Source: a virus. Taken from it: a stretch of 22,688 nt of DNA. This document shows positions 1 through 6,163 of the stretch, one piece after another; position 1 is the stretch's first letter; each line of letters starts with the position of its first letter. The DNA lies in IMG/VR virus record IMGVR_UViG_3300036801_000051, positions 1 to 22,688 of that record; one strand, 5' to 3'. The position numbers and the translations under genes are program-made. A model generated the notes under the pieces. That model was not told the DNA's origin, did not search any database, and worked only from the letters and a program-made list of their open reading frames with translations.

Positions 1-1236
1 GAAGGCATCGGCTATGTGTACTGCCCAGTTGTCTAAAGGCTTTGGATCGTATCTTCCTAGATCTTCTTTATAGAGTCTTTGATATTCGCGCAAAGCACGA
101 ATTGCAAGATCGCAATTGAGCTTATCAATACGCATACGAGGAAACATGTAACGAACGGCCTCGATACCGTCTTCAAAAGCGACTTTGGGAACCATTTGGA
201 AATGCCAGCCATGTTTACGTGCCTGCATCAATCTTGATTCGGCATGTTCCCATCCTTGGTGTTTTTGGTCAATGTCGTGAGGCCCGAAGTGCATACCCCA
301 TTCACAACCGAAACTTTGGCGGACTCGTTCTGCTTCATCAAGATAATGCTTAAGACCCCGACCGGTATCGTGGAGAAGGTAAACAACATGAATGAATTTA
401 CCAGTAACTTGAAACAAAAGACCTGCAGTTGCATCGGTACCACCTAGATCCCAAATTGAATGTAATTTTAAACGAGGGTCAGGCTTCAGAATGCAAATAC
501 GACCTTCGCGAACCATATCGCTCATTTCGCGAGTATAATAAGCGCCAAGGTTGCCTACTTCAAAGTCCACGTAGAATTCTTGCCGGATTAATTCATCAGA
601 CATTCCTAAATCTTTTGCGCGTTTTATGTCAGCCGTTGTAATAATAGGTGTATGACCGTCATGCTTGAATGTTTGTTCCACGCTCAAATGTTCCACGTGA
701 TAGTCAGGCAAATCCTTTACTTGTTGATAAACTTCGTAGCCGTGGTTCATGCCGCGCGGCGTGTACTGGAGAATCTCTTTACCCTGGTTCTGGACGATAA
801 TGGGATTCAAGTATTGTCGAGCGAGTGGATTGTGGAGTGAGAATTCAGAATAGATAATTGTGACCGGATTGCTACCCATAAGACCATTGTAATTATTGCT
901 ACCAGCAAGAACCAAACGGCTACCGTTGAACAATTCAATTTCCATGCGCGCTTCATTCTTCTTCGCAATAAGCGCCGCTGGTATCGCGTCCATGAAGGGC
1001 TTGCCATCGAAGTCTAATCCTTGCCAGATAACAGAACGGGCTTGCTTTTGAAGCGGAAAGAGATATACATGCGTACCAACACGTTTTAATCCTCTTAAAA
1101 CCCACATTTGAATTGACGCAATGTCCTTGCCCGCGCGGCGGTGCACACAAGCCAAAACATTCTTACCTTCCATCATGGCTTTGAACATGCGTTCTTGGTG
1201 TGGGTATGGTTCTATGCCTGGAAGCCTGATATACAA
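1..1236 (-). CDS. terL: Terminase large subunit (DNA-packaging ATPase/nuclease), C-terminus cut by the window edge
   Basis: This is the motor ATPase that pumps DNA into the procapsid and the nuclease that cuts the concatemer. I read 412 codons on the minus strand; the frame is still open at base 1. Numbering from the TTG at 1234-1236: a Q-motif-like PYPHQ at 10-14, a Walker A-like VHRRAGKD at 31-38, a Walker B region VTIIYSEF at 125-132 (Ser where many families have Asp, Glu131 as catalytic candidate), and a coupling-type segment YTPRGMNHG further on. RNase H-like nuclease candidates are Asp263 (in WDLGGTDAT), Asp321 (in GPHD) and Asp410 (in HIADA). The first ATG (1186-1188) would remove the Q motif, so I prefer the TTG directly after the TGA of the upstream gene, with a weak AAGAGA site at 1245-1250. 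Only a short C-terminal piece should be missing, since the third nuclease motif is already present. Identity is firm; the start is not. Confidence 0.93.
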   Translation of the reverse strand, partial: MYIRLPGIEPYPHQERMFKAMMEGKNVLACVHRRAGKDIASIQMWVLRGLKRVGTHVYLFPLQKQARSVIWQGLDFDGKPFMDAIPAALIAKKNEARMEIELFNGSRLVLAGSNNYNGLMGSNPVTIIYSEFSLHNPLARQYLNPIIVQNQGKEILQYTPRGMNHGYEVYQQVKDLPDYHVEHLSVEQTFKHDGHTPIITTADIKRAKDLGMSDELIRQEFYVDFEVGNLGAYYTREMSDMVREGRICILKPDPRLKLHSIWDLGGTDATAGLLFQVTGKFIHVVYLLHDTGRGLKHYLDEAERVRQSFGCEWGMHFGPHDIDQKHQGWEHAESRLMQARKHGWHFQMVPKVAFEDGIEAVRYMFPRMRIDKLNCDLAIRALREYQRLYKEDLGRYDPKPLDNWAVHIADAF

Positions 1237-1413
1237 TCAAACAATCTCTTGAGAAGGTTCATCGAACTGACCATAAGGAATAGGAAATGAATGACGCTCG
1301 TAAGAGTGAGGATGAGCGGCCGCTTGAGGTGAAGGCAAACGACCGTACTTCCTTTTCTCTACTTGTACTCTTTCAGCTTCATAGTTTTCTGCGAAAATGG
1401 AATTACTGACCAT
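1237..1413 (-). CDS. Small hypothetical protein directly upstream of terL (58 aa)
   Basis: I found this short ORF by translating the gap before terL. It begins at an ATG (1411-1413) that overlaps the stop of the previous gene by 11 bases, and ends at a TGA (1237-1239) that touches the proposed TTG start of terL in the same frame. The product begins MVSNSIFAENYEAERVQ. Its first half is charged and its second half is rich in Pro, His and Tyr (it contains PSPQAAAHPHSYERHS), which looks unstructured. There is no membrane segment or recognisable domain. The upstream site is a weak GAGA, so translation is probably coupled to the gene before. It could be an independent small protein, or a translated leader that delivers ribosomes to terL. 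The arrangement supports that it is translated; no function can be given. Confidence 0.6.
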   Translation of the reverse strand: MVSNSIFAENYEAERVQVEKRKYGRLPSPQAAAHPHSYERHSFPIPYGQFDEPSQEIV

Positions 1414-1591
1414 ATTTTCTCATTTCATGCTCATGGCGAGGCGCTTCGCGTTCATGGTGACTAGCGCGCTGTGCTTCACGTTGGTTGTTGTATGAAGCGG
1501 CCACGGCTTGAGCTGTCGTATGTCCGCTAGAAATCATCTCGCGAATGTTCTCTTGACGGGCTTCATTCGAGCTACTATGAATTAATGGCAT
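1403..1591 (-). CDS. Conserved small phage protein of the terminase region (62 aa)
   Basis: The N-terminal half has the pattern of a widespread family of very small phage proteins: a short start, SSS..A...NI.EMI..G...QAVA.SY, then a charged tail. Here that is MPLIHSSSNEARQENIREMI followed by SGHTTAQAVAASYNNQREAQ. I recognise the pattern from memory of phage genomes; the family has no established function that I know of. The C-terminal third is unusually rich in His, Arg and Glu (HHEREAPRHEHEMRKYG), which is extra to the usual pattern and suggests RNA or metal contacts or simple disorder. The gene lies 4 bases after the coiled-coil gene and overlaps the next start by 11 bases, so the cluster is probably translated as a coupled series. 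Confidence 0.75.
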   Translation of the reverse strand: MPLIHSSSNEARQENIREMISSGHTTAQAVAASYNNQREAQRASHHEREAPRHEHEMRKYGQ

Positions 1592-1595
1592 AGGA

Positions 1596-1865
1596 TTATT
1601 CCTTAGGTTTTTTCAGTTCTGAATTTTCATCATACAAAGCTTTATTAGTCGCCGTAAGATTTTTAATTTGATCCGTGAATTCTTGGTTTTGCTTTTGAAA
1701 AAGAATCAAGTTTGTTCTTAACTGTAAATTAATATTCAAAGCTTCATTAAGACTTTGCTTATGCGCATCAAGCTGTGCAAGTAATCCTTGTACGCCTTGA
1801 CTGTTCAAAGCGAATTGTCGTTTTAATTCTTCGTTTTCTTTTGTGAGAGTTTCTAAATCTGACAT
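1596..1865 (-). CDS. Small coiled-coil protein (89 aa)
   Basis: The product is predicted to be almost entirely helical. It has heptad-like spacing of Leu/Ile from about residue 3 to residue 85, a Gln/Asn-rich middle, and no Pro until the C-terminal KKPKE. There is no membrane segment or signal peptide, so it is not an obvious inner-membrane spanin in spite of its length and coiled-coil character. It sits second in the leftward small-gene cluster upstream of terL, 21 bases after the 66-residue gene; the intervening sequence contains an AAGGGA ribosome site. A structural or regulatory partner in packaging is possible from position alone. The coding call rests on composition, spacing and the ribosome site. 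Confidence 0.72.
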   Translation of the reverse strand: MSDLETLTKENEELKRQFALNSQGVQGLLAQLDAHKQSLNEALNINLQLRTNLILFQKQNQEFTDQIKNLTATNKALYDENSELKKPKE

Positions 1866-1886
1866 TGTTGAAGTATCCCTTTAAGT

Positions 1887-2087
1887 TTATTTGGAAAGAA
1901 CCTTGTCTGCTTTGCTATCGATATCGTGAAGCATTTTGAGAGAGATATGACCTTTGTCATATTGCTGTTGAGCGCGCGCCTTAGCGTTTCCGGCATGACT
2001 TCTATCCGGAATTGGGTACGAACGATCTGGGCCAGCAAATTCACCTTTAGGAAGTTTGTTTCGTTGCTCGGTTGTAAGCTTTGACAT
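1887..2087 (-). CDS. Conserved small phage protein of the RSYPIPDRSHAGNA type (66 aa)
   Basis: The protein carries the block FAGPDRSYPIPDRSHAGNAK (about residues 17-36). I recognise this as the core of a common small phage/prophage protein pattern (F..P..RSYPI.D.SHA.NA), followed by a charged helical half ending in KADKVL. Its molecular role is not known to me. The frame is open up to an ATG ten codons further upstream, but a strong GGAGG (2094-2098) sits 6 bases before the ATG at 2085-2087, so I use the shorter start MSKLTTEQRNK. It is the first gene of the leftward unit that leads through three more small genes to terL, about 35 bases downstream of a good sigma70-like promoter. Confidence 0.8.
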   Translation of the reverse strand: MSKLTTEQRNKLPKGEFAGPDRSYPIPDRSHAGNAKARAQQQYDKGHISLKMLHDIDSKADKVLSK

Positions 2088-2093
2088 GCCAGT

Positions 2094-2098
2094 CCTCC
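2094..2098 (-). promoter_or_regulatory. Strong Shine-Dalgarno site that fixes the start of the 66-aa gene
   Basis: The minus strand reads GGAGG here, 6 bases before the ATG at 2085-2087. The ATG further upstream in the same frame has no comparable site, so this decides the start. Confidence 0.75.
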
Positions 2099-2128
2099 AA
2101 GATCCATTCGATAACAAAGTGTGTAAAT

Positions 2129-2156
2129 AGTATAAACAAACGCATTTCTATCTCAA
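2129..2156 (-). promoter_or_regulatory. Sigma70-like promoter for the small-gene/terL unit
   Basis: On the minus strand the -35 is TTGAGA (2151-2156, 5 of 6 to consensus) and the -10 is TATACT (2129-2134, 5 of 6), with a 16-base spacer. Transcription would begin near 2122, about 35 bases before the 66-residue gene. It gives terL and its small genes a transcript separate from the structural genes. Read by eye; no start site has been measured. Confidence 0.6.
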
Positions 2157-2187
2157 GCATTATTAAACCCGGTAATATATTTTATCG

Positions 2188-2210
2188 TCCCTATTGTAAA
2201 TATATAGGGA
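2188..2210. repeat. Perfect 7-bp inverted repeat, operator-like, in the divergent control region
   Basis: TCCCTAT (2188-2194) and ATAGGGA (2204-2210) are exact inverted copies separated by 9 bases. The repeat lies between the leftward promoter at 2129-2156 and the plus-strand gene at 2251, and spans the -35 of the proposed plus-strand promoter. That placement suits a repressor operator. No T-run follows the right arm (rightward) or left arm (leftward), so it is not a terminator. The binding protein, if any, is not in this window. Confidence 0.5.
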
Positions 2211-2221
2211 AGTGATACAAA
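2194..2221 (+). promoter_or_regulatory. Candidate promoter of the signal-peptide gene
   Basis: The -35 is TTGTAA (2194-2199, 4 of 6) and the -10 is TACAAA (2216-2221), with a 16-base spacer and a TG one base before the -10 (extended -10 form). Transcription would begin near 2228, leaving a leader of about 22 bases with AAGGA at 2240-2244. Matches are moderate and found by eye. Confidence 0.38.
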
Positions 2222-2250
2222 TGACATCCATAAAGAGATAAGGATTTTCA

Positions 2251-2460
2251 ATGAGAATATTAATCAGTTTTATCGCAATACTCCTCGCCTCGAATGTTAT
2301 GGCTGACGATTTAAGATGTTACAGTTTTGGTACACAAATCTATCATGGTAACGTCCATAACGTCATTCTCACCGAAGAAGGTTTTTATATTTTCATCGAA
2401 AATGGAACAAAGAAAACAGTCATCCTTGCGGGCGATTGTGTCCTGAAAATTAACGATTAA
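2251..2460 (+). CDS. Small secreted or periplasmic protein with signal peptide (69 aa), moron-like
   Basis: The N-terminus is a classic Sec signal: MR, then a hydrophobic core (ILISFIAILLAS), then NVMA before DDLRCYSF, giving a likely cleavage after Ala19 and a mature chain of 50 residues. The predicted cut has no Cys at +1, so it is not a lipoprotein. The mature part has exactly two Cys (near residues 24 and 63), which could form a disulfide in the periplasm, and alternates beta-type residues (YHGNVHNVIL, GFYIFIENG, KKTVILAG). I do not recognise a family. AAGGA at 2240-2244 supports the start. It runs against all neighbouring genes, and its stop overlaps the stop of the tail fibre gene by a few bases. 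It has its own promoter candidate and operator-like repeat. Superinfection exclusion, receptor masking or a lysis role are possible but unproven. Confidence 0.75.
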   Translation: MRILISFIAILLASNVMADDLRCYSFGTQIYHGNVHNVILTEEGFYIFIENGTKKTVILAGDCVLKIND

Positions 2461-5400
2461 AGCTCAGCGTCCCAAGTGATGAATGCGCTTGAATTCTTAG
2501 ATGCAAGCCAGGATGCAAATCCCGCCGTCACAGAGCTATTTGTAACGTTAATAAAACCGCCATTTCCTGATCCAGTACCACTGATTGCAGAAATTGAGAC
2601 AGTTGTGCCGTTTAATGCCATGTTCCAATTTGAATTAGTTCCGTCATATCCAAATGTAGGAACGATCCGCATCGGCTTGAAATAATCAACCGCGATTGAT
2701 CCAGTTGCAGTATTTGATCCCGCTGCAAGTAAAATGCCGTTATTGCCAGCCGATGTTCTTTTAATGAAATAACGCTGGCATAAATTCAATTCATCATTGA
2801 AAGTTCGCACTCTAAACGGCGTTGCATTAGAACCTGGCTCACATTGGATTAATGAAAATTCAGAGACGTTTGAATTGCTAGATAATCCGTTAACTTGATT
2901 TGAAGTAGCAAAGAAATTTCCAGTATTCCAAGCATTAGCCGTTGTTTGAAAGGTGGAACCCCCTGCCAATGTAAATACAAGATTCAAACCCAATCCAGTC
3001 GTATAATCCCATGTTCCAGCGCTTGGGGAGGCCGAAACCGTGATAGATGCAAACTCCCAAGTATTTGTAGTGGTTTGTGTGTATTCTGCAACATAACTCC
3101 TATCCTTGCCGCTATTCCTAAATCCTACGCAATAAGTACCTGTAACGGTATGCTTATGCCAGAAAGATAAAGTAAACGTTCGTTGGGCGATTTGCGCGAA
3201 ATCATATCCTTCCATTCGGTATTCATGGGTATAAAAATCTCCGGCTGCAATTGAAGAATCTGCTGTTGTTACTGCGGTTTTTAAACAATTCGTTGTGAAA
3301 ATACCTGCTTGACTTTCTGTTGGCGCATCAGCCGTTTTAGTTATTGTTACAACGCCAGTTCCAACGAAAGTATAAATGAATCTATCGGCGGTATATGTAT
3401 TATTAGCGGCTGCAACATATGAAGTTCCACGTTGCCAAGGATTAGTATCAAAATTTCCGCCTATTATTAAATTATTTGCATTATTCAAAGGTTGTTGTAA
3501 TAAAGCCTGAGTTTGAGAAACCGTCAAATCAATAGGTGCTGCAGTGCTTCCAGTGTTATTTCCTTTTATTGTGTTAGCAGCCATCTGAGAAAGCATGGTG
3601 TTTGTTACAAAATTAGAAGTTTGGATTGAAGGAACACCGCTACCATTAGTTGAAAGTAAACCATTATTTGCGGTCGCTAATGCTCCAACCGTTGTACCAG
3701 TTGGATTTGTTGTGTAATAAGCAATTGAATTTAATGCACCACTGCTTACAATTCCGCTTGCTGCAGGAGCAGATGATATCCAGTTTGTTCCATTAGACGT
3801 TAAAACATCTCCTGAAGACCCAGGAACAGCGTAAGTTTCTGTTGAAGCCACCCAATTCGTGCCGTCTGAAACAATTATCTTTCTAGTAGTTGCAGAAGAG
3901 CCAACCGGTAATGTTGGAACAGAATAAACATTGTTTGTTCCATCACTATAAATTATCTTTCCAACGCTTCCGCTTGTTGTGGGATAAGTTGGAGTTGTCC
4001 ATATCGGAATCGCGCCATTAACGGACGCTAATAACTTTCCTGAAACGCCTGGATTTGCTAAGAAAGAGGGAATACTACTTGCATCTGTTACTAATACACC
4101 GCCCGCAGTCGTACTTAATCCTGCAACCGTATTTGTAGAACTTGAATATAAAAGTTGATTTGCGGTCGTTGTAACAGGATATGTGGCGGTTGACCAAGCA
4201 AGTCCGGTTGCAGCTCCCGAACTAACTTGAAGAATTTGTCCATTTGTCATTCCTACTGCTAATCTGACATTCGCCGTTGAATAACCAATCAAATCGCCTT
4301 TGGTTGTAAGTGGACTGATATTATTAAAAGCTGTCGTCATGTTGGCGACATCACTTAAATTATTAGCTTTTAAAAGAACCGAAGTTGCAGAGAATGTGAA
4401 TTGACTAAAAAGAATCGCATCTACGCCTACAGATGAAACACTTGCCGTTTCAATGAATGAAGTTCCAGCGTAAGAAGTTCCGTTATTGATTATGACTAAA
4501 TCGCCTGGTTGAATCTCAGACGGTTGATCGTAATCCGTAGCTCTAGTCAGAATCCATGCTACTGCGCCACTACCTTGATTGGTTAAAGTATAGATACCAT
4601 TTTGTAAAGTTGAAGATTGATTCCAGACTAATATACGAGCATTCGTAGGAGGTGTAGTTCCGTCCGTCATGAACTGAGCTAACGCGCCGGAATTTGTTAA
4701 TGTCGCTCCAATTCCTGACGCACCATTCAAATAAGTAGCGGTAAGATTTGCAGTTGTTGCTGCATAACAAGCTGGCTGAATAGTCAAACCAGTCGCTACC
4801 GAATCAACATAATTCTTAGTTGCAGCATCTTGTGGATTAGTTGGGTCTAATAGACTTGTAATTTTATGAGAACCCATATTTATGACACCAGTCATTGTTC
4901 CGCCAGATAAAGCCAAATAATTAGCTAATTGCGCATTTAGATAATTAATCGTTACCGCATCTTGAGCCGATGACGGATCCGTCAAATTTGTTATTTTATG
5001 ATTTCCCATATTGATTGCACCTTGCATGGTGCCACCTATAAGAGGAAGAAATGCGCCGCTAATTGAATCAACATATGCTTTTGTTGCTGCATCTTGCGTA
5101 TTAGTAGGATCAGTCACATTATTAATTTGGTGACTGCCCATATCCAATGCTTGAGATTGAGCGCCAAGTTTTGTGATGTTTAGCTGAACGGCTGAAGGTA
5201 GAGAATTTGATAAAGAAGGAACACCGCCTAAATCAGTCACTAATACTGCATTAATAACGGGTCCTAATACGGAATAACTGCTAGGCGCTGTTGTATAAAG
5301 TAACTGATTGGCAGACGTAGAAAGACCGGCAATGCTATCTAATGCACTACTCCAGGCTTCAACATCAACGCCGATTTGTAATCCAAGGTTAATTCTAGCC

Positions 5401-6149
5401 TGTGGTACGTTCGTTAAATCAGAGAGATTGTTTGCTGTTTTTAAGAAGTATCCAGTCGATACTTGCGTTGGAAGCGCGGTTACTCCAGTAATATTTCCCC
5501 AAAAAGTATTGGCATTCATTGGCGCGAATGAAATTGTGCCAGCAAGATCAATTGGGCCGCCTGTTAATCCCAATCCTGTATCAATTTGAGTAACTGTTCC
5601 ACCGCCTATTATGTCCACAATATCAATCGCTATAATCGCCGTATGAGAAGAATTCATCCCCCAAAATTGATCCGCTTTCAATAATGGCAAAATGTTGTCT
5701 CTGGTTGGATACATGGAGTCGTTGTTTATTTCCGCAGAATAATTGTAGCGCGGGCCAATCACTTGATTGACAAGTTCAGCCTGTTGATCGACTAAAGTCA
5801 GAATCCCGAAATCATTGTTGAGCATGGAAGGGATAAAATTTGTATTTGTATAAAGGTTGGTTCTATCGGCTGGCGTTTGACGAGTGATAGTGATGATATC
5901 GCCCCCGCTCGCCGGTGTGACAAGCGTCACTCGAACATCTTGACCGCCGCCTATAAATGTAACGGTATACTGAGTGATACTTAAAATCTGCGTGACATCG
6001 TTTGCAGGATCGCCAGCCGGCGTCTGATAAACTACAACGTCAGAGGAATAGTTTGCTGTCCAGTTTGTATCAAATACCGATTGGCTCGCAGAGGCTATAA
6101 TTTGCGTCCATGGAAGCGTATTTTGTATAGGTACTTGAGACGAGAACAT
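2457..6149 (-). CDS. Tail fibre with T7 gp17-like base and C-terminal receptor-binding region (1230 aa)
   Basis: This is the host-recognition fibre. Residues 1 to about 150 follow the layout of the T7 fibre attachment domain: beta-rich, with YTVTFIGGGQDVRVTL, then ITITRQTPADRTNLY, then a helix with LVDQQAELVNQV, which in T7 anchors the fibre to the tail. The shaft contains common phage fibre motifs: VTQIDTGLGLTGGP, two NNLSD segments, TTKGDLIGYS, repeated ANQLLY units, and three 44-residue repeats (about 334-450). A domain at about 455-575 (NGIYTLTNQG, LTRATDYDQP) also occurs in many fibres. From about residue 893, IGGNFDTNPWQRGTSY opens a beta-rich C-terminal region, with the LCQRYF motif near 1120, which I infer to bind the receptor. 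Like other phage fibres it is probably a trimer. No dedicated fibre chaperone follows; the next gene is on the opposite strand. Confidence 0.93.
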   Translation of the reverse strand: MFSSQVPIQNTLPWTQIIASASQSVFDTNWTANYSSDVVVYQTPAGDPANDVTQILSITQYTVTFIGGGQDVRVTLVTPASGGDIITITRQTPADRTNLYTNTNFIPSMLNNDFGILTLVDQQAELVNQVIGPRYNYSAEINNDSMYPTRDNILPLLKADQFWGMNSSHTAIIAIDIVDIIGGGTVTQIDTGLGLTGGPIDLAGTISFAPMNANTFWGNITGVTALPTQVSTGYFLKTANNLSDLTNVPQARINLGLQIGVDVEAWSSALDSIAGLSTSANQLLYTTAPSSYSVLGPVINAVLVTDLGGVPSLSNSLPSAVQLNITKLGAQSQALDMGSHQINNVTDPTNTQDAATKAYVDSISGAFLPLIGGTMQGAINMGNHKITNLTDPSSAQDAVTINYLNAQLANYLALSGGTMTGVINMGSHKITSLLDPTNPQDAATKNYVDSVATGLTIQPACYAATTANLTATYLNGASGIGATLTNSGALAQFMTDGTTPPTNARILVWNQSSTLQNGIYTLTNQGSGAVAWILTRATDYDQPSEIQPGDLVIINNGTSYAGTSFIETASVSSVGVDAILFSQFTFSATSVLLKANNLSDVANMTTAFNNISPLTTKGDLIGYSTANVRLAVGMTNGQILQVSSGAATGLAWSTATYPVTTTANQLLYSSSTNTVAGLSTTAGGVLVTDASSIPSFLANPGVSGKLLASVNGAIPIWTTPTYPTTSGSVGKIIYSDGTNNVYSVPTLPVGSSATTRKIIVSDGTNWVASTETYAVPGSSGDVLTSNGTNWISSAPAASGIVSSGALNSIAYYTTNPTGTTVGALATANNGLLSTNGSGVPSIQTSNFVTNTMLSQMAANTIKGNNTGSTAAPIDLTVSQTQALLQQPLNNANNLIIGGNFDTNPWQRGTSYVAAANNTYTADRFIYTFVGTGVVTITKTADAPTESQAGIFTTNCLKTAVTTADSSIAAGDFYTHEYRMEGYDFAQIAQRTFTLSFWHKHTVTGTYCVGFRNSGKDRSYVAEYTQTTTNTWEFASITVSASPSAGTWDYTTGLGLNLVFTLAGGSTFQTTANAWNTGNFFATSNQVNGLSSNSNVSEFSLIQCEPGSNATPFRVRTFNDELNLCQRYFIKRTSAGNNGILLAAGSNTATGSIAVDYFKPMRIVPTFGYDGTNSNWNMALNGTTVSISAISGTGSGNGGFINVTNSSVTAGFASWLASKNSSAFITWDAEL
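4800..5150 (-). repeat. Three tandem 44-residue shaft repeats in the tail fibre
   Basis: The motif MG.H.I..L.DP...QDA.T..Y.. occurs three times, with its Met at residues 337, 381 and 425: an exact period of 44 residues (132 bases). The three cores are MGSHQINNVTDPTNTQDAAT, MGNHKITNLTDPSSAQDAVT and MGSHKITSLLDPTNPQDAAT. The links between copies contain LIGGTM and LSGGTM. This is a known trimeric shaft motif of phage fibres. The DNA of the copies has diverged, so the repeat is older than any recent duplication. Confidence 0.85.
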
Positions 6150-6163
6150 AAAGTTAACCCCTT

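Noticed and set aside
228-1150. Several 60-70 codon ORFs on both strands at the left end
   Set aside because: All lie within the continuous terL frame and have no ribosome sites or protein-like features; they are shadows.
1237-1239. TGA read as a sense codon (alternative genetic code) joining the 58-residue ORF to terL
   Set aside because: The long genes are intact under the standard code and use TGG for Trp, and other stops checked are TAA or TAG with normal gene spacing. A single TGA is better explained by a gene boundary with a TTG start.
1853-2107. 84-codon minus-strand ORF overlapping the 66-residue gene in another frame
   Set aside because: It is a frame shadow: the overlapping frame has the strong ribosome site and the recognisable conserved RSYPIPDRSHAGNA block.
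2088-2250. tRNA gene or small RNA in the control region
   Set aside because: No cloverleaf arms or CCA end; the only structure is the short inverted repeat, and promoters explain the rest.
2457-3470. Diversity-generating retroelement acting on the fibre C-terminus (as in BPP-1)
   Set aside because: No reverse transcriptase gene, accessory gene or template repeat of the fibre end was seen. Part of the genome lies outside the window, so this is absence here only.
5308-5589. 93-codon plus-strand ORF inside the tail fibre gene
   Set aside because: Lies opposite the fibre shaft, which has clear fibre motifs; no ribosome site or domain on the plus strand.
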